Both the position numbers and the translations under genes were made by a program. From Stappia sp. WLB 29 (GTDB lineage: Bacteria; Pseudomonadota; Alphaproteobacteria; Rhizobiales; Stappiaceae), in assembly GCF_023507705.1 (NCBI RefSeq), contig NZ_JALBGD010000004.1, positions 331,587-395,586 of the forward strand: 64,000 nt of DNA, read 5' to 3'. The notes under the pieces are model-generated. The model saw only the letters and a program-made list of their open reading frames with translations, made no database searches and was not told where the DNA came from. Below are positions 48,040 to 58,300 of the stretch, one piece after another (position 1 is the stretch's first letter; each line of letters opens with the position of its first letter).

Positions 48040-48810
48040 TCAGCCATCCGCCGTGCGGCGAACCAGATCGGCCCAGTTCCGCATCGACCACAGATGCGCA
48101 TAGATCACGGGCAGGGCGCCGGCCTTGCGCAGGTCGAGGAAGGCCTCGTCGGAGAGACCGTTCACACGCGCCTCGTCGATGATGCTGAAGTCGTTGACGT
48201 TGAGCACCTCGCCGTCCGGCAGGGTGAAGCGCCCCGCATTCGGCGCGAACAGGTCGTGCTCGGCGATCTTGCGCATCAAGGCTTCGCTCTCGCGGGTTTC
48301 CCGCTGGAATGCGGCGCAAAAGTCGAGCGCCTTGCGCACGGCGTCGGTCGGCTCCATGCCCTCGAAGAAGCGCGTCTCGCCCTCGGCGCGCACCTTGTCG
48401 CTTGCCCGGTCGACACACAGCGCGAACTCGCTCGCCTCGTCGTTGCGCGCCAGGATGAACGGGTAGCGGCGCACATAAGAGGGGACGTAGGTGTCGGCCG
48501 CCCAAGCCCCGTCCGCATCGACGAAGAGGTTGCGGTCCTGCCGCAGGCCCAGCACCGCAACGGCGGCCGGCGGATTGGTGCCGGCGGCAAAGACGATCGG
48601 ATAATGGCGCGCGGCGATGCCGAACTCGATGGCGTTGAGCGGCACCGCATGGGTCTTGGCGGCGAAGCGATAGTCCGGAGCAAGGTCGATGCCGAGTTCG
48701 CCGTGGCGATCGGCGCGCAACGCTTCCGGTCTGCTGTAGAACAGCGGCAGAGTGGACGGGCCGCCCGGCGCCGGGCGCGGGGTGTCCGTGTCGGCCTGAG
48801 TGCTGGTCAT
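48040..48810 (-). CDS. SapC family protein
   Basis: A 256-residue soluble protein of the SapC family, named for S-layer associated proteins. The core begins LPLFYSRPEALRADRHGELG and continues NAIEFGIAARHYPIVFAAG and SYVRRYPFILARND. No signal peptide is seen, so it would be cytoplasmic. The biochemical role of the family is unknown. It sits beside other surface-related genes, including the giant repeat protein. The start is the ATG at 48810; another in-frame ATG 39 bases upstream is possible. Confidence 0.85.
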   Translation of the reverse strand: MTSTQADTDTPRPAPGGPSTLPLFYSRPEALRADRHGELGIDLAPDYRFAAKTHAVPLNAIEFGIAARHYPIVFAAGTNPPAAVAVLGLRQDRNLFVDADGAWAADTYVPSYVRRYPFILARNDEASEFALCVDRASDKVRAEGETRFFEGMEPTDAVRKALDFCAAFQRETRESEALMRKIAEHDLFAPNAGRFTLPDGEVLNVNDFSIIDEARVNGLSDEAFLDLRKAGALPVIYAHLWSMRNWADLVRRTADG

Positions 48811-48987
48811 GCTGGTCCGTCCTCGATTATGCATTGTGGCGAATGGCAACCGCCATCAAAACGATCGGGCGGCGAATTTCTTGTACAAGTCCAACGGCTG
48901 GTTGCCTAGACCATCCTGCCTTCAATAAGGTTGGGAAAAGGTGGCTTGTACATCCAGAACGCGAGACCGGAGCCGGACGGAGTACGC

Positions 48988-49401
48988 ATGGCGGCAGATG
49001 GCGAGAGCTATACGGGCATCAGCTTCAGCGGCGAGGACATTCGTCTCGACGGGAGCGTCTATCGGGCCTGCGTCTTCCGCGAGTGCCGGATGCTGTATCG
49101 GGGCGGGCCGCTGCCGGTGCTGGAGGGCTGCCGGTTCATCGACTGCGGCTGGAACTTCGACGGTGCCGCAGCCAATACGCTTATGATGCTCGGCGCGCTG
49201 AACCAGGGCGGGCTTGCGCCGCTGGTCGAGGCGACGCTGGCTGCAATCCGCAATGGCGGCGTGCTGGCGCAGCCGGCCGAAGGGCCGGTCCGCACACCGG
49301 GGGCACGGGTGATCGATCTCGGCTTTGGCCGCTTCCCCGTACCCCGGCTGCGCCGTCAGCCGCGCGCGAGCGTGACCGACAAACACGAGGGAGAAGCATG
49401 A
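48988..49401 (+). CDS. Small pentapeptide-like protein, first of a two-gene pair
   Basis: A 137-residue protein. Residues 8-60 show a loose pentapeptide-like pattern (ISFSGEDIRLDG, ACVFRECRMLYRGG, EGCRFIDCGWNFDGA), typical of short beta-helical stacks, and the helical second half reads LGALNQGGLAPLVEATLAAI. The ATG at 48988 has GGAG six bases upstream. The stop overlaps the start of the DUF6916-like gene (ATGA). I recognise no function. The gene pair faces the tail-collar cassette. Confidence 0.7.
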   Translation: MAADGESYTGISFSGEDIRLDGSVYRACVFRECRMLYRGGPLPVLEGCRFIDCGWNFDGAAANTLMMLGALNQGGLAPLVEATLAAIRNGGVLAQPAEGPVRTPGARVIDLGFGRFPVPRLRRQPRASVTDKHEGEA

Positions 49402-49721
49402 GCGGCGTGACGGATCTTGCGAAGGTGACGCAGGCGGATTTCGAGAAGGTGCGGGACGAGCCGGTGCTGCTGGTGGCCGCCAACGGGTCGCTGGCGCTGT
49501 CGATCGACGAGATCCGGCAAATGGGTAGCGGTGCGAGCGTACGGGACGGAGGCGCTTTCGCGGTCGTCTTGCGTGGTCCGCAGACCCCGTTCATCGAGCA
49601 GGGAACCTACCGGCTGGAGATCGGGGCGGCCGGTGCCGCGAACCGGGTCGAGCTGGAGCTGTTTCTCGTGCCGGTCGGCCGCGATGCGAACGGATGCCTT
49701 TACGAGGCCGTCTTCACCTGA
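49398..49721 (+). CDS. DUF6916-like protein
   Basis: A 107-residue protein. Residues 47-105 match the pattern of DUF6916: FAVVLRGPQTPFIEQGTYRL, then ELFLVPVGRDANGCLYEAVF. The function of the family is unknown. It is encoded near microcystin-dependent-protein/tail-collar genes in other proteobacteria, as far as I recall, and here it lies 80 bases from the end of that cassette. Translation is coupled to the upstream small gene by an ATGA overlap. Confidence 0.7.
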   Translation: MSGVTDLAKVTQADFEKVRDEPVLLVAANGSLALSIDEIRQMGSGASVRDGGAFAVVLRGPQTPFIEQGTYRLEIGAAGAANRVELELFLVPVGRDANGCLYEAVFT

Positions 49722-49800
49722 ACCGTATATGGGCGGGAGCCGGCGCCGCGCGCAGGCACCCATTTTCCGGTGATCGCACGCTTTGTCGTGCCCGCCGGCA

Positions 49801-50376
49801 TCATTGCGGGCCGGGTGGATCCCAGCGCATCAGGTGATAGACGCCGGTCTCGCCGGCTTTGACGAAGCCGAGGCGCTGGTAGAGGCGCATCGCCGGATTG
49901 AACTGCTCTACATGGATGCCGACGCCTCGCCCACCGCGCTCGGCCAGAGCCAGGACGTCTTCCAGGATCGCACGTCCCGATCCCCGGCCGCGCTGCGCCG
50001 GCATGAGAGCGATGTCGATGATGCGCAGCTCGGTTTCCCGCGTGTCGAGATAGAGCCGGCCGACGGGCTGGCTGTCAAACTCGATGACCAGCCACTCCGC
50101 CTGCGGAAAATGCTGCATATAGTGGCTGTGCTGCGCCTGGAACTGCTGCGCCAGGAAGCTCGTCTTCTGCTCCGCGCTCCAGGGAACGGGCGCGAGTTCC
50201 TCCTCTCGCGTGGACGCGTAAAGGCGAAACAGAAACGGCAGGTCCGCCTCCGGCCGCATCCGGCGGAAAACAAGCCCCAGCGCTTCGGCACGAGGCAAGG
50301 TGGGGAGCGTCTCGTCCCGCGCAATGGAAGGATCCGGGCGGTCGAAGCCGTCCGGGTCCCGGCTCTGCTCGGTCAT
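49801..50376 (-). CDS. GNAT acetyltransferase of the tail-collar cassette
   Basis: A 191-residue GNAT protein. The acetyl-CoA loop is PAQRGRGSGRAILEDVLALA, followed by VEQFNPAMRLYQRLGFVKAG. The N-terminal half includes LPFLFRLYASTREEELAPVP and a region of the type found in cassette-associated acetyltransferases. It is the last gene of the run that starts with three collar proteins, 34 bases after the third. It may acetylate a cassette protein; there is no direct evidence for that. Confidence 0.87.
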   Translation of the reverse strand: MTEQSRDPDGFDRPDPSIARDETLPTLPRAEALGLVFRRMRPEADLPFLFRLYASTREEELAPVPWSAEQKTSFLAQQFQAQHSHYMQHFPQAEWLVIEFDSQPVGRLYLDTRETELRIIDIALMPAQRGRGSGRAILEDVLALAERGGRGVGIHVEQFNPAMRLYQRLGFVKAGETGVYHLMRWDPPGPQ

Positions 50377-50410
50377 GGCCTGCAGTCCGGCAGCGGTGCC
50401 GCGCGCATTC

Positions 50411-50941
50411 TCATGGACGCGGCGGGAAGATGCCCTGCAGAGCGATGATGAACGTCAGCGTCAGATAGGGCTGCATGTTGTTGTGCGGTTGACTGCCGCC
50501 GGTCATTCCCACCGACTGGGGCGCCATCATCGCGCCTGTCAACGTGGCCGTGTACTGGTTGCCGGTGCGCGGAGAGGCCAGCAGGTTGCCTTCGACCGAG
50601 TTGGTGTTGCCGACGGTGAACTGGCTGCGCGCCACGGCCTGAACCCGGTGCGTATGCTGCGGCATCTCGGACTGCAGCAGCGTCACGGTCTCGGTCCCGC
50701 TCATCTCGCCGAGCTGTCGGAAGGTCAAGCCGGGCCCCTGGCCGTGCTGCATGGGCGAGCGGCCCTGAAGATCGGGAAGGGCGAAGGTCGACTTGCCGTC
50801 GCCGCCATAGGTGGTGCCCAGCAGTGAAAACAAGGCAGTGTTCTGCGAGATCGGCAGGAGCTGCCCATCGCAGAACGCCCAGCCCTTGGGGGCGAAATTG
50901 CCAGCGAATATACGGATTTCCGCAACGAAAGGATCTGACAT
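50411..50941 (-). CDS. Phage tail collar / microcystin-dependent protein, copy 3
   Basis: A 176-residue member of the MdpB-like (COG4675) tail-collar family. The first half has EIRIFAGNFAPKGWAFCDGQ and LLGTTYGGDGKSTFALPDLQ, the collar motif. The last half has GGSQPHNNMQPYLTLTFIIA. No signal peptide is seen. Collar proteins in phages cap the tail fibre; chromosomal stand-alone versions are of unknown role. It follows copy 2 by 10 bases. Confidence 0.88.
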   Translation of the reverse strand: MSDPFVAEIRIFAGNFAPKGWAFCDGQLLPISQNTALFSLLGTTYGGDGKSTFALPDLQGRSPMQHGQGPGLTFRQLGEMSGTETVTLLQSEMPQHTHRVQAVARSQFTVGNTNSVEGNLLASPRTGNQYTATLTGAMMAPQSVGMTGGSQPHNNMQPYLTLTFIIALQGIFPPRP

Positions 50942-50951
50942 TGTGAGCCTC

Positions 50952-51479
50952 TCAGGTCGGCGAAGGATAGATGCCGTAGAGCGAGATGATGAAGCTGACG
51001 GCGAGATACGGCGCCATGTTGTTGTGCGGCTGACTGCCGCCGGCAACCTGGACCGCGTTCGGGCCCAGTTCGGTCAAGGGCGGCAGGGTCTCAGAGGAGA
51101 AGTAGGGATCTCCAGCGGCCGTCGAGGCCAGCACGTGGTTCAGTGGGGACGCTTCCGTGCCCGTTGCCTTGTTGGCGATCAACGTGTGCGAGTGGCTCGG
51201 AATCTGCTGCTGGGTCAAGGTGACCTCTTCGGAACCTCCGGATTCCGCCAGTATATAGGTCGGCTGGCCGGGCCCCTGTCCGAAATGCAGCGGCAGACGG
51301 CCGCGCAGATCGGGCAGGGCGAACGTGTTCTGCCCGTCGCCGCCATAGGTGGTGCCGATCAGATTGAAGAGCGTGTCGTGCTCGGCGATGGACAGCAACT
51401 GGCCATTGCAGAACTCCCAGCCGACCGGCGCGAAATTGCCGGCGAACATGCGGATTTCGCCGATATAGGGCGTGGACAT
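50952..51479 (-). CDS. Phage tail collar / microcystin-dependent protein, copy 2
   Basis: A 175-residue paralogue of copies 1 and 3. The collar motif reads LIGTTYGGDGQNTFALPDLR, the N-terminus is MSTPYIGEIRMFAGNFAPVG, and the C-terminus GGSQPHNNMAPYLAVSFIIS. It diverges most between residues 90 and 150, the variable tip region that in phages contacts the host. It lies 35 bases after copy 1. Confidence 0.88.
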   Translation of the reverse strand: MSTPYIGEIRMFAGNFAPVGWEFCNGQLLSIAEHDTLFNLIGTTYGGDGQNTFALPDLRGRLPLHFGQGPGQPTYILAESGGSEEVTLTQQQIPSHSHTLIANKATGTEASPLNHVLASTAAGDPYFSSETLPPLTELGPNAVQVAGGSQPHNNMAPYLAVSFIISLYGIYPSPT

Positions 51480-51514
51480 GAGGGCCTCCCTCGCTTTTTA
51501 GGAAAAGGTGCAGC

Positions 51515-52015
51515 TCAATTGGGCGACGGGAAGATCCCCTGCAGCGCAATGCAGAAGTTCAACGTGAGGAACGGCTGCATGTTCTGGTGCGCTTGGCTGC
51601 CCCCGACATTCGAGAGGCTGCTTGGCGACATGGTGCCCGAATTGGCAAGCGGCCCGTACAGCAGACCGAGATTGTTGCCGAGATAATTGCTGGTCGGAGT
51701 GTTCGTATCGACCGCCGTTCCCGAAGCCATGGGCAGGTGGTTGTGCTCGGGCATCTCGGGCGTCGTCAGCGTATGGCTCGCCTCGCCGGCGTGCTGACCC
51801 AGGGTGAAACCGCTTCCCACATGCACCGGCACCCTGCCGCGAAGATCGGGGAGAGCAAAATTGGTTGTCCCGTTGCCGCCATAGGTCGTCCCGAGCAGGG
51901 AGAACAGAGCCTGGTTCTGGTTGATCGGCAGAAGCTGACCGTTGCAGAAGGCCCATCCCTTCGGCGGGAAGTTGAAACTCATGATCTTGATTTCCGCAAG
52001 AAACGGTTCTGACAT
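51515..52015 (-). CDS. Phage tail collar / microcystin-dependent protein, copy 1
   Basis: A 166-residue paralogue and first gene of the cassette. The N-terminus is MSEPFLAEIKIMSFNFPPKG, the collar motif LLGTTYGGNGTTNFALPDLR, and the C-terminus GGSQAHQNMQPFLTLNFCIA. The middle (about 85-135) is Asn/Thr/Gly-rich and unique to this copy. The start is the ATG at 52015, after an AT-rich promoter region. No phage structural, lysis or integrase genes lie nearby. Confidence 0.88.
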   Translation of the reverse strand: MSEPFLAEIKIMSFNFPPKGWAFCNGQLLPINQNQALFSLLGTTYGGNGTTNFALPDLRGRVPVHVGSGFTLGQHAGEASHTLTTPEMPEHNHLPMASGTAVDTNTPTSNYLGNNLGLLYGPLANSGTMSPSSLSNVGGSQAHQNMQPFLTLNFCIALQGIFPSPN

Positions 52016-52302
52016 TCCGCCCTCCCAGGCGCTTTCGGGTGTCGCGAGCCGTGACCGGGAATGGCTAGTCTTGAAAACCCCCGGCCAAAATGATTGCGCC
52101 GGGATCCTGTGACAATTTCCAGTCGATATCAAGCGTAAAGAGCACGACTATATTGCGAAAAATATTAACCTAATCGCGAATTATACAACCTTTGATCAAG
52201 AAATACCTCTCGTGGATTGTGTCCCGTAAAGCGTGGGAGGATAGGTGCCGCGGCGGGAAACCCGAGGCTGTCGGCGCGTGGCGAGCGGCCCGAGAAAGCA
52301 AC
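52016..52302. other. AT-rich upstream region of the collar cassette
   Basis: The segment at about 52120-52210 is clearly AT-rich, and a TATAAT box is read on the minus strand at 52185-52180. It is a plausible promoter of the leftward cassette; no good -35 box is spaced with it. No gene is seen. Confidence 0.35.
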
Positions 52303-52326
52303 CCGCCGCCCCTTTCGGAGCGGCGG
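52303..52326 (-). terminator. Probable terminator of the giant gene
   Basis: A GC-rich stem CCGCCGCCCC/GGAGCGGCGG (9 of 10 pairs, TTTC loop) lies 16 bases past the giant gene's stop. On the minus strand it is followed by the T-containing GTTGCTTTCT. The T-run is weak, so confidence is moderate. Confidence 0.5.
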
Positions 52327-52341
52327 TGATACGGCAGACCC

Positions 52342-55300
52342 TTACGGAGCGGTCGGTGTGTCGCAGACAGCCGAACCGAATGTGGTGGATGCCGAGAACG
52401 GATTGATGAAGGTGCCCGTCGTCACCGATGTCTGCTGGCTGGACAGGAAGATCTCGACCGTCTGCGTGTCCGGATCGAAGTCGGACGGCTCGTTGAAGGT
52501 GCCGCCGAGACCCTGGATCAGGAACGTGCCGGACGTCGAGTTCTCGATGACGATGTCACCATTGCCAAACGGCGCGGTCGAGATCGTGTTGTTCTGAACC
52601 TGGAAGCAAACCGTCTGGCCGACCGTACCCTGGTTGCGCAGGTCGATACCGGTGTTGGCGACATCGGTGCCGTTCACGTTGATCGTGTTGTCCAGAATCG
52701 AGACATCAAGGCGGCCGGTTCCGCTGTCACGGCCGCTGGCGAAGATGCCGAAACCGTCATTGATAGTGATGTCGTTGTTCTGGATGATAACCGCATTGTT
52801 GCCGCTGCCGGAGTTGGTGACGACGATGCCATCGATCGGCGTTCCAACTGCTGTTGTCGTGGTCAGCGTGTTGCCGCTGATCGTGCCCTGCAGGCTGCCG
52901 GTGTCGTTGGCGTTGAGCGCGATGATCGCCGGGCCCGTGCCGGCCGTGCCGGCCTGGGTGATAGTATTGCCGGCGATGTTGAAGAACAACTGGCCGCTAC
53001 CGGTCGCCGTGCCCGCCACACCGACGAACTGCGTGCCGCCTCCGCCCGGGACAAGCTGATTGCCGCCGGTCAGGTTGAGCTGCAGACTGCCGTTGTTGGC
53101 GTTTGCAGCGACGCCGCGCGAGGGGTTGTTGGTCAGCGTCGAACCGGACATGTCGATGCGCAGGTTGCTCGCCGCGTCACTCGTTTGGGCGAGCAGGCCG
53201 ATGACGCCCGAGTTGGAGATCGTCGAATTCACGATGGTCAGAAGGTCCGGGTTGGACGTGTCGCCCGAGGTCGTTGCCGTGCTGTTGACGATCTCGATGC
53301 CGACATCCGCCGCGCCGGTGATCGTGACGCTGTCGAAGCGGCTGTCCCGCCCGCTAGCCGAGGTGCCGAACAGGTTCTGGATATTGATACCGTTTTCGTT
53401 CACTGCGTTGCCGGCACCGGTGATCCGCACGCGCGTCAGATCGAGATTTCCGATGTTGCTGCCGTCGATGCCATGGATTCCGGTCGTGGTAATATCGAGG
53501 TTGGTGAGCGCCACGTTGTAGGTGTCGCTCAGCACAATGCCGCTGCCGGTGGAGTTCTGGATCGTGCCGCCGCTGCCCAGCGTCGAGCCCGACCCGGTGA
53601 CCGCGAAGCCACCGGTGAGACCCGTGTTGTCCAGCACGATGCCGTTCACGGCGCCGTTCGTATTGATCGACTCGAAGGTCACTCCGGCCGCGCCGAAACT
53701 GGTGTCCTCGAACCGGACGGCGGTACCCGTCCCGGTATCCACGGTGTTGCCGGTGCCCGTGACCGTCACGGTGCCGCCGCCGGTGGCCTGGAAGCCGGTT
53801 CCCGACGTCGTGTTGATGTCGAGGCCGCCATTGGTGAAGTTGATTGTCGAACCCGCGTTGTTGGCGAGCGACACGGCAGTGTTGACACCGCTGTTGATGG
53901 TGGCGCTGCCGCCGAACGTAACGGATGTCCCTGCGGCCAGATCCGAGATGAGGACCGTCGGACCCGTGCCGCCCGTGTTGGACAGGTTGAGGTTGCCGGT
54001 CGTCAGCGAACCCGATGCGCCGTCGCTGAGCCTGAACGGCGTGCCCGTGCTGCCGGGGGCGTTGATGGTGCCGAGCGTTATGTCCATCACCGTGTTGCGG
54101 ATGTCGAGCGCGTTGCCGCCGCCGAAGGACGAGATGCTGATGGCGGAAACGTTGCCGAGCGTCACGGTGCCGGCGTTGTTGGCATAGAGGGCGGTCGAAC
54201 CGCTCGTCGCGAAAAGGGTTGCGCTCTCGAGCGTGAAGCTGCCGGTGTTGTTTTCGAGATAAATACCGCCGCCGCTCTCGCCCAAATCGTCGTTGTCTAC
54301 GGACACAGAGTTGAGCGTGACGTTTGTCGTGGTGTTGCGGATGTCGATCGAAGCGACACCGGCGCCGAGCGCGTTGTTGGTGCTTATGCCGCCGCCGAGG
54401 ATGGTGAGGATGCCGCCGGAGTCGGCATCGATGCCCTGGCCGCTGGCGGTGACGGTGCCCGGTCCGGTGTTCCGCTGGAAGTCGGTATGGACGAAAGACG
54501 TGAATGTGGTTTGCGAGGCCGCGTTGTTGTTCTGCAGGAGAAGGCCGTCGCCCCCTGCCGTGTAGGTGGCGTCGTCGCGGTTGGAGACCTCCATCTGCGC
54601 CTGGAAATCGGCCACGAATGTCGACTGGGCGTTGGTGATCCGGATACCGGCGTCCTGGGCGTAGTAGATGATGCTTGAGTTTGTCGTGGTGAACGAACCC
54701 GAGTTGCCGTCGAGATCGATGCCGTAGGTCATCGAGCCCGGCGTGCTGATGTCACCGAGGGTGAGGCCGTTGAAAATAAAGTCAGCCGAGGAGTTGGCGA
54801 TTCGGACAGCGGCCCCATTGACGTCGGAAACGCTCGTGTTCGCGACACGGAAGGTGCCGCCGGAGACGTTCTGCAGATCGATGAAGTTGCCGTTGGACAG
54901 GCCGGAGGCGGCGACGCCGTCGAAGAAGACGTCGCCCGTGCCGACCTCGACCGTGTTCATGATGATGCCGCGGCCGGTCGCCGTGTCGATCGACTGCGTT
55001 CCGGCACTTGCGACATTCACGGTCAGCAGCGTGCCGGCGGATCCATTGGCGTCGAAGCCGGTCGCCGCATTGGTGTCAATGTCGAGGGCGCCGGTGAAGT
55101 TGACCGTTGCCGTATTGCCCGCGCCGAGGTCGATGTCGACGCCGCCGCCGGCCGATCCGGCATTGTTGATCGTGGTGGCGCCGATGTTGAACGTGCCGGT
55201 CGAATTGGTGATCCTCAGGCCGGAACCGGCCGAGCCGGTGACGTTCAGCGTGCCGATGGTCAGCGCGTTGTTGCCCGCCGCCGTCGCGTTGCCGCCGTCG

Positions 55301-58300
55301 ACGAAGACGCCGGAGCCGCCGGAGCCGGTCGAGCTGACCGTGCCGAAGGTGAGGTTCATCGTCAGCGGATCGAGGAAGAGGGCCGCGCCGCCCGTCGTGT
55401 CGACCGTGCCCGAGCCGCCGCCGTTCAGCGTGAAGACGGTGTTGTTGCCATTGGTCTTGGTGTCGACCTCGAGGCCGGTGCCGTTGTTGTTGAAGATGTT
55501 CAGCGTGGTGAAGCCGAGTTCGCCGGTCGTGTCGATCAGGGACAGGCCGTCGCCCTGCACACGGTTGCCCGTGCCCTGGCCGACATTGAGCGTGCCGCCC
55601 GCGACCGCGGCTCCCGCGCCGTTGCTGTCGAAGTCGACGGCGGAAAACAGGATGCCGCCGCCGGTGCCGTTGCCGATCACCGTGTTGCCCGAGAAGGAGC
55701 GGATGCCGATCGAGCTTTCGGTGGTCGAGACGTTCTGGCCGGTGATTTCGACGCTGGGTACGCCGGCGGCCGTGCTCTCGAAGGTCGTGTTGTCGATGGA
55801 GAGCAGCAGGTTGTTGGCGGTTCCAGCTCCGAGTTCGTCGACATCGAGCGCCTGGCCGGTCGAGCGGATGACGTTGGTGCCGGTGAGGTTGAGGGTCAGG
55901 ACGCCGGTGCCGCCCGAGGCAATGCGAATGCCGGCGCCGGCGATATCTCCGGTATCGCCATTGCCACCTGTGCCCATCACGATGTCGGACAGCGTCACGG
56001 TGTTCGAGATTGCGCCGGTCTGGTTGATGCGGATGCCGTCGCCGGTGATGTCGTCCCCCGCGCCGGTCGCGGAGGCGCCGAGCGTGAGCCCGGAGATCGA
56101 GGCATTGGCGTCCTGGATCAACACGCCGTTGCCGCCGGTCGCATCGATCGTGTTGGTACCGGCCAGCGTGAACGAGCCGAGTGCATCATTGTCGACGAGT
56201 TGGATGCCGTTGGAGAGCGTGTTCGTGCCGATGCCGTTGATGTCGATGTTCGTGACCGTGACCGTGGCATCGGAGGTCTGGTATCCGATGCCGTAGGCCT
56301 GTGAACTGCCCGCATTGACGGCAATCGTGGATGTCGCTCCCGCATGGCCGACCTGGAACGTGCCGGTGCTGTTGTTGTTGAACGAGATCGCCGCGCCGCG
56401 GCTGGAGATCTGCACGCCCGTGCCCGCCGTGCCGACATTCACCGTACCGTGCGATCCGTTGAACAGCAGGCCGAACTGGGTGTCGTCGATGGTCACGCCG
56501 TTCGCGCCGGTGCCGATATTGATCGTCGAGGTACTGGTGCCTGTCGTCCGCACGCCGGCGATGCTCTGCGTGTTGGTGGAATCCACATCGAGATTTGCGA
56601 TCGTCAGCGCGCCGGTCATGGTGAGATCGGTCAGGGCGACGACGTGGGTCGTGGTGGTGCCGGACCGATTGAACGTTGCGTTCTGGATGGTGACGCCGCC
56701 GGCGCCCGAGATCGTGTCGAGCGCCATGCCGGCCGTGTCGCCGGTGGAGGTGATCTGGTCGAAGGCGAGGCCGCCGACACCGGCCGCGATGGTGTCGAGG
56801 GTCAGTGCCGCTGTCTGGGAACTGGTGATCGTGTTGGTGCCGGTGGCCATCGCCGTCAGCGAGCCGCCGCCCGAGCCATTGAGACGCAGGCCGCTGGTCA
56901 GCGTCAGGTCGGAGAAGGCCGCCGTCGAGGCGCCCGACGTGGTGCCGAGGTCGATGCCGTAGGCGCCGGTGCCGCCGCCGATGGTGCTGGAGCGGATGAT
57001 GGCGTTGGAGGCCGCGCCGAAGCTCGCCGAAACGCCGTTGCCGGTGCCGGTATTGGTGATCGCGACGTTCTGGATCGTGGCCGTGCCGGCGAGCACCACG
57101 GTGTCATTGGCGCCCGAGGTGGTCAGGATCGGCACCTCGTCGTCGATCGTGGTGACGCCGCTTGTCGCGGTGATGATGCTGCTCGAGGAGAAGCCGGTGA
57201 GCTGCACACTGGCGGGCGCGCCGCCGGCCGAAATGCCGAGTGTCGAAGCGTCGATCGTGTCGCCATCGGCCATGCCGAGCAGCGCCTGGCCCGCCGCCAG
57301 GTTGAGAGTGCCGTCGCCCTGCGCGACGAGGTCGATCGTGTCCTGGACGGCGTCGACGGTGCTGTCGATCAGCACGATGACGCTGGCGCCGGAGGCCTCC
57401 GCCTGGGCGGCCGTGCCCGGATCGTCGAACGTGCCCGCACCCGATGTTCCGGCCGTGTCGACGACGAAATAGCTGACGCCCTGCAGGTTCGACACGTTGC
57501 TGGTGGCAAAGCCCACATCCTCGAAATCGTACTCGCCGGTTCCGGTCGCGCCGGTGGTGACGATGGCGAAATTGCCGGCGATGCCGGACGTGTCGATGGT
57601 GCTGGCGACCGGAGCGGACCCGTCGCCATACTGGAAGCGCACGCCATTGGCGATGTCGGCATTGGTGAGGTCGACGCCGATCTGGACACCCTGGATCGTG
57701 CCGGAGCCGGTCGTCACCACGTTCTGCGTGTTGTCGTAGCCGGTCAGGTCGATGCCGGTCGAGCCGGTCTGGCTGGTGCCGGCGATGTCGAGCGTGGCGA
57801 AGGTGATCGCGCCGTCGAACGTGCCGCCCGACAGGTTGACGCCGGTGCCCGCGCCAAGGCCGGTGATGTCGACATTGCCGAACGTCATCGCGCCGTTGGC
57901 GTTGGTGGCGCGGATGCCGTTGCCGGTGCCCCCGCCCATGGCGATGGTCATGTCGCCGGTGGTCAGCGTGCCGGAATTGCCGTTGAGCAGCAGCCCGTCG
58001 CCGCTGGTGACGGAGATGTTGACCGTGCCGAAACTGACATTCGCCGCGACATTGGCGAGCGACACGGCCGAACCGGTGGTGCCGGAGACCGTGGTCGTGC
58101 CGGAGACGGTGAAGGCGCCGCCGGTGAGGTTGTTCAATCCGATGCCGGCCGCGCCCGCGACATTGGTGTTGGACAGCGAGGTCAGGTTGAGGCCGCCGGC
58201 GGCGATCGCCGTGTTGGAAAGGTTGATGCCCTGGGCGGCGTTGGCGGCGATCGTGCCGGCGGTGATGCCGAGCGTTCCGCCGCTCTGGAAGACCACGCCG

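Noticed and set aside
49801..52015. Prophage or tailocin remnant
   Set aside because: Only collar-type proteins are present; there are no capsid, sheath, tube, baseplate, lysis or integrase genes, and no attachment repeats beside a tRNA.
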